From assembly GCA_964293155.1 (NCBI GenBank), contig CAXYYA010000007.1, forward strand, positions 1 to 64,000: a stretch of 64,000 bases of DNA, in the 5' to 3' direction. Of this stretch, positions 16,728 to 25,641 are shown in pieces. The position numbers and the translations under genes were made by a program. The notes below the pieces were generated by a model that was not told where the DNA came from, searched no databases, and worked only from the letters and a program-made list of their open reading frames with translations. The DNA is from JAQVEB01 sp028698105 (GTDB lineage: Bacteria; Bacteroidota; Bacteroidia; Bacteroidales; Dysgonomonadaceae). Each line of letters starts with the position of its first letter. Position 1 is the stretch's first letter.

Positions 16728-17429
16728 TTAATGCGGCAACGATACCAACAGTGAACTGAAAACAATAATAAGCAGAATGTACGCGGGAATGAACAGGGCA
16801 ACGGCTTTGGCGTGTTCGCGGGAATAAACCGAGCGTCTTTTCGCGCTTGCGGCAACATGATAGTACTTGTATCTTATCCAAACATAAAGCTCATACAACA
16901 AGATGGCAATAAGCGTTCCCACGATCGCTCCGGCCAAAATATCGGAGATAAAATGCACGCCCAGATAGATTCTGGAATAACTGTTGACGGTTGCCCACAA
17001 CAGCGTAGCAAGCGTAACCCATTTGTTGCGAAGAACAAGCGACACAAACACGGCCAACCCGAAACTGTTGGTTGCGTGCCCCGAAATAAACCCGTAACGT
17101 CCGCCGGTGTATCCGTTTACGATATCCACCATGTTCTCAAAACCGGGATAGTGCGTGGGGCGGAAACGGTGAAAAATCGGTTTGAAAACCGATGAAGACA
17201 CCTGGTCGCAAACTACGAAGAGCAGCACGAAAAACACAGCCGTTAAAATAGCTTCTTTCCGGGGTGTTTTGTAGAAAAACAGGAAGAACAAAAACACGAA
17301 CAGCGGAATCCAGATGAATCGTCCGCTGTATGTCCAAAACACGTTGTCCCAGAAAACAGAATCGCTTCCGTTGAGCGCGAAAAACAACTTTCGCTCCAAC
17401 GGAAGGAATTTATCAATGGTTTCGTTCAT
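16728..17429 (-). CDS. PAP2-family membrane phosphatase
   Basis: A 233-residue polytopic membrane protein with the three PAP2 motifs: KPIFHRFRP, FISGHATNSFG and SRIYLGVHFISDILAG. These lie at about residues 90-170 between five or six hydrophobic helices, with a basic C-terminal region and a final helix. The family removes phosphate from lipid phosphates such as undecaprenyl diphosphate or lipid A. Its ATG overlaps the batE stop (ATGA), so it is the last gene of the moxR-bat operon; this linkage suggests an envelope-homeostasis role for the operon. Confidence 0.9.
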   Translation of the reverse strand: MNETIDKFLPLERKLFFALNGSDSVFWDNVFWTYSGRFIWIPLFVFLFFLFFYKTPRKEAILTAVFFVLLFVVCDQVSSSVFKPIFHRFRPTHYPGFENMVDIVNGYTGGRYGFISGHATNSFGLAVFVSLVLRNKWVTLATLLWATVNSYSRIYLGVHFISDILAGAIVGTLIAILLYELYVWIRYKYYHVAASAKRRSVYSREHAKAVALFIPAYILLIIVFSSLLVSLPH

Positions 17430-18205
17430 ATAATTTCTACGTTTTCTTTGGGTATCCAGCCCACACTCCCGTTCGCGATCTCTATCTCGTACCAGTTTCC
17501 GTGGGTGTCTTTACCCTTCTCTTTTGTGCCGGCATGTAGCTGAAACACCTCTTTGCGGTTGGTGCGGGGAGAGGTGCGAATAGAGGCGGCGCCCGCCATT
17601 ACGATACCGGTGTTCCGGTCAATTTGCAGGTTTTTTTGTCTGAACGCAAAAAGATTGGCAACGATCATCAGCGCGAAAACGACGATCCCGGTATAGAAAG
17701 CCGCCTTTTTTATCCACAGCACACGCAGAAACAAGTAGCCGCCTACGCACAACAGAAAAAGGATGAACAAAACAACAGCAACACTCCCCCACGTGTTGGA
17801 GTTAAACCTGTTTTGAATGCTGTTCACCCAGTTGGTGAGGAACAAACCGCCCGAAGTATCAATTTTATCTTCGATGCGCGTGCGCGCGAACCGCAGGTTA
17901 TGGCGTATATCGCTGTCGCCGGGATTCAGCAGCAGCGCGCGTTCGTAATAAAGGATGGCTTCGGCGAGTTGGTTGTCGCGAAAATAGGCGTTTCCCAGGT
18001 TGTAATAAATCTCTGCCGACTCCTCGCCTTCGGAAAGACGTTGAGCAACGATTCCGTTGTATAATTCGATGCTCTTTTTGAAATCGCCCGCGCGGTATGC
18101 TTCCGAAGCGGCATCGGCGCTTGATTTCGTCTGCGCGGCAACAGGCATCGCAACCGACAAGACACCGAAAATTGCTATAGCGATAAATATTAGCTTCGTT
18201 TTCAT
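17426..18205 (-). CDS. batE: BatE: TPR and SH3-like membrane protein
   Basis: 259 residues: signal peptide ending MPVAAQ, TPR repeats at about 30-110 (EIYYNLGNAYFRDNQLAEAILYYERALLLNPGD), two transmembrane segments (about 137-160 and 165-185), and a C-terminal bacterial SH3-like domain (GIVMAGAASIRTSPRTNR ... VGWIPKENVEII). This is the BatE layout of the Bacteroides aerotolerance operon. It starts one base after the batD stop and overlaps the PAP2 gene. Confidence 0.88.
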   Translation of the reverse strand: MKTKLIFIAIAIFGVLSVAMPVAAQTKSSADAASEAYRAGDFKKSIELYNGIVAQRLSEGEESAEIYYNLGNAYFRDNQLAEAILYYERALLLNPGDSDIRHNLRFARTRIEDKIDTSGGLFLTNWVNSIQNRFNSNTWGSVAVVLFILFLLCVGGYLFLRVLWIKKAAFYTGIVVFALMIVANLFAFRQKNLQIDRNTGIVMAGAASIRTSPRTNRKEVFQLHAGTKEKGKDTHGNWYEIEIANGSVGWIPKENVEII

Positions 18206-18206
18206 T

Positions 18207-20075
18207 TTATTTGTTTCCGTTTTTAGCTGATTTCAACTGATTCTCCATATTGCCGATGGCATCCACCGTTTCGTTATACAGGTTATCCATTGCCGCATCG
18301 GACTCTGCCGGAGCATAACGGGCAAACTCACAGGTGTCCAGAATACGCATAAACTGCGCGATCAGTCCCTCGCCGACGCCGTGTTTCGCAAGTTCCGCTC
18401 CTACATTTTCGCGCGATAATTGCGCTACCGGGATCGAAAGCTTATCGCTGAAATATCCCCACAAGGCACGCAGCACTTCTTCGTAGAACGGCTCCTTGTT
18501 GTGTTCTTTCAAATATTTTTCGGCCACCTTCAACCGTTTGGTTGCCACTTTATTGGCGCGTTTGTTGCGCAGTAAGGCGATATTGGCGTTTTGCTTCGCC
18601 TGCTTGCGGTTAACGATGTAAAACGCGATGAGCAGCGCCAACGGGATCGCATACCACAGCCAATATCCCGGCGAACCCGTGAAATAACTGTTTTTCGACT
18701 TGTAAACCGGCGCATGCGTTTTCAGGAAGCGAATGTCCTGTTCCACTTCCACGTTTTGCTGATTTACGTAATTCGCAGCATTCGCCTTGCTGGGATCGCC
18801 TTTGGCGACTTGCAGGTTGTACTCGGGCGATTTCACGGTTTTATACGTTTTGCTTCCCAGATCGAAATATGAGAAAGCGATGGGCGGGATGGTGTATTTC
18901 CCTTCGTAGCGCGGGATGAACAAATATTCAACCTTTCGGGTACCGGTCAGGCCGTTTGTGGTTACCTGCACGTTGTTATTGACCGTTGGGTCATAAGTTT
19001 CGAAATTCGACGGGAATTCCACTTTCGGGTTTTGGATCAATTTCAGGTTTCCCGTACCCGATATGTCGAGCGTGATGGTTACCGGCTCGTTGGCGCGCGT
19101 TTGCTGCGTGGTGATGCTCGGCCTGAAGGTAAACTGCCCTACGGCGCCCGTAAACGTATCGGGTTTCCCTGCCGGAAGCGGTTTCACATCCAGCGTAACC
19201 GGATTGGTGATCAAAGCCTTTTTCACATCCACATTCACCTCCTGCGATCCGAAGAAACTATCCACCGTTCTTCCCGAGGGAACGGAAAATACCATTTCCA
19301 AACGTCCGCTCGGAATGGTCATTTTTCCCGAACGCTGCGGGAAAAGCAACGTTTTGCGCAGATCGACGGTGTAATAATTGCGTCCGTTAAAGTTTTCGAT
19401 ACGCATTTGCTGGTTCACCGGCAAATCCACCTCCTCAACCATAAATCCCTCAAATTCGGGGAATTGTATTTTGCCCAAATCGGTAACGTTCAACGTTGTG
19501 TATAGCCTGAAAGTTACGGTAAAACCTTCCTGTTCGTAAATATTGCTTTTCGATACGATAGCCCGGATAAAAGCATCGGTTGACTTTACATTGGGCGCCA
19601 CTGCCGTGCCCTGATTGGAATTGGATTGCCCACCTCCGTTATTGCCGGACTGGCTTTTGGGAACCTGGCTTTCGGCGATCACTTTCACGCTTACGGCGTT
19701 CGATTTGTAATTGGCGCCGTCCACATTAATGGAAGCCGCGCCAATGGTAAACGTGCCTTCTTTTTTCGGCATCAGGATGTACGTGTACGACACCGAACTC
19801 TCCGACGTGGTTTTACCGTTTATCGTCTGCGAGCTGTAGCTTTGGGAAACCGATGGCCCAAAAAGAATATCGAAGCCGCTCATATCGGAAGGCAAGCGGA
19901 GGTCTTTCCCCTCTTTGTTCAAGGTGTAAGTCAAGCGGAATTGCTGCCCGTTGACCACGGTGCCCGGCGCCGATGCCCGGAAAGTTACCTGCGCCTGCGC
20001 CGTAACCGTTCCCAGCAAAGCCAACATCGCGATAAAAAGGCTTGTCCTGTGTATTTTATTCAAAAAACGTTTCAT
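18207..20075 (-). CDS. batD: BatD: large periplasmic protein with C-terminal membrane anchor
   Basis: 622 residues from the chosen ATG at 20075. A start at 20096 would overlap batC, whereas MKRFLNKIHRTSLFIAML begins a proper signal peptide ending AQAQ. The ectodomain (to about 440) consists of Ig-like beta domains with VTFRASAPGTVVNGQQFRLTYTL and VTITLDISGTGNL. One transmembrane helix (YWLWYAIPLALLIAFYIV) and a cytoplasmic helical tail follow. BatD is a core component of moxR-bat operons, thought to work with the VWA proteins BatA/BatB in stress tolerance or protein maturation at the envelope. Confidence 0.9.
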   Translation of the reverse strand: MKRFLNKIHRTSLFIAMLALLGTVTAQAQVTFRASAPGTVVNGQQFRLTYTLNKEGKDLRLPSDMSGFDILFGPSVSQSYSSQTINGKTTSESSVSYTYILMPKKEGTFTIGAASINVDGANYKSNAVSVKVIAESQVPKSQSGNNGGGQSNSNQGTAVAPNVKSTDAFIRAIVSKSNIYEQEGFTVTFRLYTTLNVTDLGKIQFPEFEGFMVEEVDLPVNQQMRIENFNGRNYYTVDLRKTLLFPQRSGKMTIPSGRLEMVFSVPSGRTVDSFFGSQEVNVDVKKALITNPVTLDVKPLPAGKPDTFTGAVGQFTFRPSITTQQTRANEPVTITLDISGTGNLKLIQNPKVEFPSNFETYDPTVNNNVQVTTNGLTGTRKVEYLFIPRYEGKYTIPPIAFSYFDLGSKTYKTVKSPEYNLQVAKGDPSKANAANYVNQQNVEVEQDIRFLKTHAPVYKSKNSYFTGSPGYWLWYAIPLALLIAFYIVNRKQAKQNANIALLRNKRANKVATKRLKVAEKYLKEHNKEPFYEEVLRALWGYFSDKLSIPVAQLSRENVGAELAKHGVGEGLIAQFMRILDTCEFARYAPAESDAAMDNLYNETVDAIGNMENQLKSAKNGNK

Positions 20076-20089
20076 TTTTTGCTGTTTTG

Positions 20090-20818
20090 TTACCAATCTT
20101 TGTTTTGCCGTCTGTTTTCCTGTGCCTGTTGCTGGCGTTCCTGCGCTTTAATTTGCTGCACTTTTTCCTGCGTTTCTTTCTCGTCTTGCTCTATGGCCTG
20201 CAAAATCTGTCGCGCGTTGCTTTGCGACATCTGTTCAGGCGCATTCTGTTGTTCGGCGCGCTGATCCCGATTTTGTTGATTTTGCGGCTGTTGTTGCTGT
20301 TGCTGATTCTGATCCTGATTTTGCGGCTGTTGCTGCTTATCCTTGTCCTGATTACTGCTGCTGTTGTCCTGATCCTGATCTTGTTTTATCTTCTGCGCCA
20401 CGGCCAGGTTGTAACGGGTTTCCTCGTCGTTGGGATTTAGTCGGAGTGCGTTTTTATAGGCCTCAATTGATTTTTCGATCTCTTTTTTCTGCAACAGCGC
20501 GTTGCCGATGTTGTGCCACGCAGCCGACATCTTGGCGGGATTTTCTTTCTCGAGCATCAGGTAATGGTTCATCTGCTCCATAGACTTATCCCAATCTTTT
20601 TGCCGGTAAAGGGCATTAGCCGCATTGAAATTGGCTTCGAGCGATTTCGGATTTTCTTTGATGGCATTCTGATAAAACTGCAATGCCTCGTTATATTTTT
20701 GTTTATCGTAGGCTTTGTTACCTTTTCTGACGTCGGCACGTACGTTTTTCTGCGCCGATACCGACACGGAAAAGACCAGCAAAAGGGCAAGCAAGCCATA
20801 TTTTATTCTGCGTTTCAT
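20090..20818 (-). CDS. batC: BatC: TPR protein with Gln/Asn-rich tail
   Basis: 242 residues starting at the ATG at 20818, which overlaps the batB stop (ATGA). A longer frame starting at 20902 lies inside batB and lacks a leading signal peptide. Signal peptide ends VSVSAQ. Three TPRs follow (ADVRKGNKAYDKQKYNEALQ; SLEANFNAANALYRQKDWDKS; AAWHNIGNALLQKKEIEKS; about 25-150), then a low-complexity tail very rich in Q, D and N (about 155-242), a disordered periplasmic extension. TPR proteins of Bat operons probably scaffold the VWA proteins. Confidence 0.9.
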   Translation of the reverse strand: MKRRIKYGLLALLLVFSVSVSAQKNVRADVRKGNKAYDKQKYNEALQFYQNAIKENPKSLEANFNAANALYRQKDWDKSMEQMNHYLMLEKENPAKMSAAWHNIGNALLQKKEIEKSIEAYKNALRLNPNDEETRYNLAVAQKIKQDQDQDNSSSNQDKDKQQQPQNQDQNQQQQQQPQNQQNRDQRAEQQNAPEQMSQSNARQILQAIEQDEKETQEKVQQIKAQERQQQAQENRRQNKDW

Positions 20819-21837
20819 TTGAAAAGATGGATGTTTTTGAATAACGGGTTTTTCTTGTCGTAAATCAATACCTCGACGATCAGCAACGCCAACAAAATCC
20901 ATGCAAAGAACGGGAATTTCTCGTCGTATTCGGAATACGAAAGGCTTTGCGTGTCTTTTGTCTGGAGTTTGTCCAGCGCCGATTGCAGTGCGCGCAGCGC
21001 ATTGTTGCTGTTATCGGCCTGCACGTATAGTCCTTTGCCGGCTTGCGCGATGTCTTTACACATTTGTTCGTTTAGTTTGGAGACCACAACGTTGCCTTGG
21101 TTATCGGTTTTAAAATCGTTCCCGTATTCCTCGCGGGGAATGGGCGTTCCCTCGGGCGATCCGATGCCGACCACATTGACCATGATCCCTTTCTCCGATG
21201 CGCTTTGCGCAGCTTCCACCGCATTCCCTTCGTGATCTTCCCCGTCCGTGATGACGATTATGGCTTTGTCAACGTCCTTTTCGCTCGTGAATGAGTTTAC
21301 GCCCAGATCAATGGCATCGGCTATCGCCGTGCCCTGCACGGGAACAAGACTGGGGTCAATGGTGTTCAGAAAAAGCTTCGCCGATTGCGTGTCGGAGGTC
21401 ATCGGCATTTGAACGAAAGCTTCGCCGGCGAAAACGATCAGAGCTACCTGATCTTCCTTGCGTTCGTCAATAATGCGTGTCAGCAGCTGTTTGGCGCGGC
21501 TCAACCGGTTTGGCGCAATGTCGCGCGCCAGCATGGAGTTCGATACGTCTATGGCGATAACCAACTCAATCCCTTTTTTCTGCACCGTTTCCACTTTCGT
21601 GCCGAATTGTGGGCGCGCAATCATGACAATTCCCACGCTCAGCGCCACAAAAATAAGCCAAAACTTCAGATACGAACGTTTGAGCGAAAGCTCGGGCATC
21701 ATCTCTTTCAACAACGAAAGGGTTCCCATTTTTCTCACATCGTTCCGTTTTCTGATGTTCAGCCAAACGTATAACGCAACCAAAAAAGGCAACGCTATGA
21801 ACAGATACAGAAATTCAGGATTTTCAAATCGAAACAT
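20815..21837 (-). CDS. batB: BatB: VWA-domain membrane protein
   Basis: 340 residues: two N-terminal membrane helices (about 9-27 and 57-76), a von Willebrand A domain from about 90 with the MIDAS motif DVSNSMLA (DxSxS), the partner threonine region MTSDTQSAKLF and the conserved TDGEDHEGN, then a C-terminal membrane helix (FFAWILLALLIVEVLIY). Metal-dependent ligand binding is expected. A paralogue of batA, 108 bp downstream of it; the gap has no clear promoter or terminator. Confidence 0.93.
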   Translation of the reverse strand: MFRFENPEFLYLFIALPFLVALYVWLNIRKRNDVRKMGTLSLLKEMMPELSLKRSYLKFWLIFVALSVGIVMIARPQFGTKVETVQKKGIELVIAIDVSNSMLARDIAPNRLSRAKQLLTRIIDERKEDQVALIVFAGEAFVQMPMTSDTQSAKLFLNTIDPSLVPVQGTAIADAIDLGVNSFTSEKDVDKAIIVITDGEDHEGNAVEAAQSASEKGIMVNVVGIGSPEGTPIPREEYGNDFKTDNQGNVVVSKLNEQMCKDIAQAGKGLYVQADNSNNALRALQSALDKLQTKDTQSLSYSEYDEKFPFFAWILLALLIVEVLIYDKKNPLFKNIHLFK

Positions 21838-21945
21838 ATTTCTTTTGCTATCGCTATCAGCTATAGGCTTTTAGCTTTTTTTGTAATAATCAATATTGAT
21901 ATAATAAATTTGTTCTCAAACTTTATTTCCCCGCCTGCTTGTCAT

Positions 21946-22929
21946 TTACGGAATATTCCTCAACCACGTCCGGCGCAAAATAAGCTCAATCAACACCAAA
22001 CCCAGTGCGAGAAGCGCGAACGGAAGGAACAATTCCTGCTTTCGCGTAACGTTTTGTACGCTGATTAGGTATTTTTCCATCTGATCAATTTCCCGGTACA
22101 CGGTGCGCAACCCTTCGGTATCTACTGCGCGGAAATACTGCCCTCCGGTAATGGAAGCGATCTCCGTGAGCGTTTTTTCGTCAATGTCCACCGGCATATT
22201 CTGAATGCGCATTCCGAAAGGTGTTTGAACGGGCGTAGGCGCCATTCCTTTTGTACCAACACCGATGGTGTACACCCTTATTCCGTAGGAACGTGCCAGA
22301 TCGGCCGCGGTGAGCGGCGCAATTTGGCCGCGGTTGTTGGTGCCGTCCGTCAGCAGGATCACCACTTTCGACTTCGATTCACTGTCTTTCACCCGGTTTA
22401 CACTGTTGGCCAGTCCCAACCCGATAGCGGTTCCGTCTTCGATCAACCCGAAGTTCACGTCTTTCAACAAATTCAACAACACTTTGTGATCGGTTGTCAG
22501 CGGGCATTGCGTGAAACTCTCTCCGGCAAAGATTACCAGGCCGATTTTATCGTTTTTTCGATCCGTAATAAATTCGGCAGCCACCTTTTTGGCCGCTTCA
22601 ATACGGTTTGGCTGTAAATCCTGCGCCAGCATGGAGCCCGAAACGTCCAGCGCGAGCACGATGTCAATTCCCTGCGTTTCCGTTTCTTCCCAACTGTTCA
22701 CCGCCTGCGGACGGGCGATCACGATAGTAATCGCAGCTATGGCCAGCAAACGCAGCAAAAAAGGCAGATGCCGCATGTACACTCTGAAGCTTTTCTTCAT
22801 TCCTTTGAAAGCGCCGGTGGATGCCAGTTTAAACGTCGCCTGCGTCTTCGACAGGCGAATGATGTACCAGGCAATAAGCGGCACAAGAACAAGCAGCAAA
22901 TATAAATATGTGGGATGAGCGAATTGCAT
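21946..22929 (-). CDS. batA: BatA: VWA-domain membrane protein
   Basis: 327 residues with the same layout as BatB: two N-terminal helices, a VWA domain with MIDAS DVSGSMLA at about 95-102 and LLTDGTNNRGQIAPL, and a C-terminal membrane helix (LPFALLALGLVLIELIL). In related organisms it is co-transcribed with moxR and the DUF58 gene; here a transposase element (23048-23640) separates it from the upstream half of the operon, which could alter expression. Confidence 0.93.
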   Translation of the reverse strand: MQFAHPTYLYLLLVLVPLIAWYIIRLSKTQATFKLASTGAFKGMKKSFRVYMRHLPFLLRLLAIAAITIVIARPQAVNSWEETETQGIDIVLALDVSGSMLAQDLQPNRIEAAKKVAAEFITDRKNDKIGLVIFAGESFTQCPLTTDHKVLLNLLKDVNFGLIEDGTAIGLGLANSVNRVKDSESKSKVVILLTDGTNNRGQIAPLTAADLARSYGIRVYTIGVGTKGMAPTPVQTPFGMRIQNMPVDIDEKTLTEIASITGGQYFRAVDTEGLRTVYREIDQMEKYLISVQNVTRKQELFLPFALLALGLVLIELILRRTWLRNIP

Positions 22930-22932
22930 ATT

Positions 22933-22964
22933 TTTAGACTATTAGACTGTTAGACTACAAGACT
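22933..22964. repeat. 8-bp tandem repeat
   Basis: TTAGACTA/TTAGACTG units with period 8 (TAGACT at 22935, 22943 and 22951) directly upstream of batA. This is one of several short tandem repeats placed in gaps of this window. Confidence 0.7.
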
Positions 22965-23047
22965 TTTAAGTTATATTTAAATCTTACCATCTTACCGTCT
23001 ATCTATCATTTTTTTCGATTTCTTCTTTTAATTTTTCTATCAATTAC

Positions 23048-23640
23048 CAATTGCCACGCCTTTCAAGGCGTGGGATCAGGTGGAGTTAGGAAAAGGCTTT
23101 AGCCAAATTCCCTATCACCATCATATGTTTGACTGAATTTATATTTCGTGATAAATTCGTCGTATTCCTCTTGAAACGTTTTCTTTTTATGATGTGTCTC
23201 CTGATTATTAATGTATTCTCTCACTTTACCAACAATTGACTCGGAAACCGATACGGCAAAATACTCATCCTGCCATTCAAACTTTTGATTCCCAATAAAT
23301 TGTTTCATTTCTTCATTTTTATTTATCCAATGAGAAGACTCACCTTTGAGCAACTGCACAACCTTTTGTATCGTTTGGTCTGTCCCCAAAGAAATTAAGC
23401 AATGACAATGATCTGTATAGCCACTGATCACATCAACAAAAATCCCTTTTTCTTTCGCATTTTCTCTCATGTGCGCCCAAATCATTTGTCTTGATTCGGG
23501 AGAGGTAAACACTTGTCTGTGATTTTTAGTTCTCCAGACCAAATGTATATATATTCTCAGATAGGGCATTTTTGTTATTTTGGCTAAAGCCTTTGTTAAC
23601 TGCTAATCAGCTATCCACGGCTTGAAAGCCGTGGCAATTG
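23048..23640 (-). mobile_element. REP-associated tyrosine transposase (RAYT) element with flanking REP hairpins
   Basis: The transposase gene is framed by inverted ends. Left: CAATTG, hairpin CCACGCCTT-TC-AAGGCGTGG (23054-23073), then AAAAGGCTTTAGCC. Right: TTTTGGCTAAAGCC, hairpin CCACGGCTT-GA-AAGCCGTGG (23615-23634), then CAATTG. The mirrored subterminal sequences define a unit of about 593 bp, inserted between batA and the upstream bat genes. A shorter relative lacking the gene lies at 10612-10733. Confidence 0.8.
23099..23569 (-). CDS. IS200-like/RAYT Y1 transposase
   Basis: A 156-residue single-domain HUH nuclease. Seen: the metal-binding H-x-H (His54-Cys55-His56) in YTDHCHCLISL, the N-terminal strand YLRIYIHLVWRTKNH, and the catalytic Tyr119 in VREYINNQETHHKKK. 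Residues expected for activity are present and the frame is intact, so it may be active. RAYTs cut and move REP-type hairpins as single strands, and matching hairpins flank this gene. Codon usage and AT content differ from the surrounding bat genes, consistent with insertion. Confidence 0.9.
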   Translation of the reverse strand: MPYLRIYIHLVWRTKNHRQVFTSPESRQMIWAHMRENAKEKGIFVDVISGYTDHCHCLISLGTDQTIQKVVQLLKGESSHWINKNEEMKQFIGNQKFEWQDEYFAVSVSESIVGKVREYINNQETHHKKKTFQEEYDEFITKYKFSQTYDGDREFG

Positions 23641-23662
23641 ATTTAGGTAAACAATACGATAG

Positions 23663-24706
23663 TCATATTTCATTATCATTACTTTTCACTTCCTTATTTT
23701 CTGAAACAGGATCGGGTTGTCGTGTTTGATTCACCACGAAATAGGCATTCATCATACTTAAATCATTCTCATCGGCATAGGGTTTGTATTTCGCGAATTT
23801 CACCAAATCGGAAGTAGATAAAATTTGCTTCAGATTCTCATGAACCGAATCGGCTTCGGCGTATTTCCGAATTTCATTCAATATCTCACCCGATGTCATT
23901 TCCATCGCCTGCATGCCGTAGCGTTCAAACAAATAGTAACGCAAAATATCGGTTATTTTGGTGTAATATTCTTTTTCCCGGCCTTCCTGCTGCCCCAGTT
24001 TCTCGGATTTCAGCCTGTCTAACGCCTGAATAGCTCTCATATGCGGCGGAAGAACCTGCGGAGGCGTAAAGAAATATCCCTTGCGTTTTTTCTTCAACGC
24101 CAGATAAACGATGGTTACAATGAGGGCGGCCAGCAGCAACAAACCCAGCAACAACCACAAAACCCACAGATAATCCGTCCATACGAACGGCGGTTTCTGA
24201 ACCGGCTTGATGTCGTTTAGCTGAAGTTGGTTGAAATCTATGGAGTCGGTTTGTTTCGATTTCAGTTTTTCGAGATAAGCCACGGTGGAATCTTTCAAAA
24301 CCGGCGAGGTTACTTTTAAACCGAAAGAATTGGAAAAGATGGTGTCCGTTCCGTCAAAAACCGGGATGTGCGGAATGTTGTACAGCGTGGAATCGAAAGA
24401 AGTGACGATGTATTTAAAATTCAACGTTATCACGTTGTTCTCGATCAGGGTATCGGGTTTCAACATTGTGAGCACCTCAACTCCGGGCACAATTTCTTTT
24501 TCGTACACGGGAAATTGGATGGTTTTCTCTTTCGGAGTGATCACCTGCAGGTTGATCATAGCCTGCTGCCCGATCATAATTTCCGAGGGTTCAACCGTAG
24601 CACGTGCCGATGCTTTTTGCGCCGATACCGTTCCAAAAGACGATATAAATAACACGGCAACAAAAATTGCCATGCTTCGCAAAGGGTTATGAATGGATTT
24701 TCTCAC
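23663..24706 (-). CDS. BatD-like membrane protein of the moxR operon
   Basis: 347 residues: signal peptide ending GTVSAQ, an Ig-like ectodomain (about 32-160; ATVEPSEIMIGQQAMINLQVITP), a membrane helix at about 183-205 (LWVLWLLLGLLLLAALIVTIVYLAL), then a cytoplasmic helical domain (about 225-330) with YYTKITDILRYYLFERYGMQAMEMTSGEIL. The arrangement parallels the BatD C-terminal half and DUF4381-type proteins found between DUF58 and batA in Bacteroidetes. It starts 11 bp after the DUF58 stop. The RAYT element begins 23 bp past its stop codon and separates it from batA. Confidence 0.82.
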   Translation of the reverse strand: MRKSIHNPLRSMAIFVAVLFISSFGTVSAQKASARATVEPSEIMIGQQAMINLQVITPKEKTIQFPVYEKEIVPGVEVLTMLKPDTLIENNVITLNFKYIVTSFDSTLYNIPHIPVFDGTDTIFSNSFGLKVTSPVLKDSTVAYLEKLKSKQTDSIDFNQLQLNDIKPVQKPPFVWTDYLWVLWLLLGLLLLAALIVTIVYLALKKKRKGYFFTPPQVLPPHMRAIQALDRLKSEKLGQQEGREKEYYTKITDILRYYLFERYGMQAMEMTSGEILNEIRKYAEADSVHENLKQILSTSDLVKFAKYKPYADENDLSMMNAYFVVNQTRQPDPVSENKEVKSNDNEI

Positions 24707-24717
24707 GTAATGTTTCT

Positions 24718-25587
24718 TTATCTCTTTTGCTTAAACAGTTGCAGCAACGATTTCACGTAATCGTCTTCCGTGGAAACCGAAACGCTGTCCACCCGGCTTT
24801 GCCGGAAGGTGTTGTTCATCTCCGTCTGGCGTTTATCCCACCACGTGCGGTAATGATTGCGCACTTTATTCGATGACGTATCAATCCACATATCGGCGCC
24901 GGTTTCGGGGTCTCTCACTTTCATCAGCCCTACGGGTTTGAGTTCTGTGCTCAGGTGGTCGTAAACCTGTATGGCTACCACATCGTGTTTACGATTCCCG
25001 ATGCGCAACGCCTGTTTGTAATCTTCCGTGTCAATAAAATCCGATATCAGGAAAGCCGTACATCTTTTTTTGATGGCGTTGGTCATGTAACGCAGCGCCA
25101 ACCCGATGTCGGTACCCGATTTTTCCGGTTCAAAGCCCAAAATCTCGCGGATGATAAACAAGATATGTTTTCTCCCTTTTTTAGGAGGAATGAATTTTTC
25201 CACTTCGTCCGAAAAGAAGATCACGCCGATCTTATCGTTGTTCTGAATGGCCGAAAAGGCCAACGTGGCGGCAATTTCGGCCACCATATCGCGTTTGATC
25301 ATCGTGCGCGTACCGAAAGTCAAACTTTTGGACACGTCAATCAACAGCATCACGGTGAGTTCGCGCTCTTCTTCAAAGATCTTCACGTAGGGTCGATTGT
25401 AACGTGCCGTTACGTTCCAGTCCACATCGCGCATATCGTCGCCATACTGGTATTCCCGAACTTCGGAGAACGCCATACCGCGTCCTTTAAAAGCCGAATG
25501 GTATTCGCCCGCGAAAATATTTCGCGACAATCCACGCGCTTTTATCTCAATATGTCGTACTTTTTTTAATAGTTCGATTGTTTCCAT
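24718..25587 (-). CDS. DUF58 domain-containing protein
   Basis: 289 residues, no membrane segment. The DUF58 signature GRGMAFSEVREYQYGDDMRDVDWNVTARYN is at about residues 35-65, followed by a VWA-like fold with LLIDVSKSLTFGT (MIDAS-type DxSxS). DUF58 proteins are constant partners of MoxR ATPases and are thought to act as substrates or adaptors in metal- or cofactor-dependent protein activation. Cotranscribed with moxR, from which it is separated by 54 bp containing a small palindrome. Confidence 0.93.
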   Translation of the reverse strand: METIELLKKVRHIEIKARGLSRNIFAGEYHSAFKGRGMAFSEVREYQYGDDMRDVDWNVTARYNRPYVKIFEEERELTVMLLIDVSKSLTFGTRTMIKRDMVAEIAATLAFSAIQNNDKIGVIFFSDEVEKFIPPKKGRKHILFIIREILGFEPEKSGTDIGLALRYMTNAIKKRCTAFLISDFIDTEDYKQALRIGNRKHDVVAIQVYDHLSTELKPVGLMKVRDPETGADMWIDTSSNKVRNHYRTWWDKRQTEMNNTFRQSRVDSVSVSTEDDYVKSLLQLFKQKR

Positions 25588-25602
25588 TTATTCATTCTTT
25601 TG

Positions 25603-25623
25603 GAGACGCATTCAATGCGTCTC
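25603..25623. repeat. REP-like palindrome between moxR and DUF58 genes
   Basis: Perfect 9-bp arms GAGACGCAT/ATGCGTCTC with loop TCA. There is no T-run, so it is not a terminator. It resembles dispersed REP palindromes and may also stabilise or attenuate the transcript between the two genes. Confidence 0.65.
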
Positions 25624-25641
25624 TACGTCGCCTCGTCGTAA

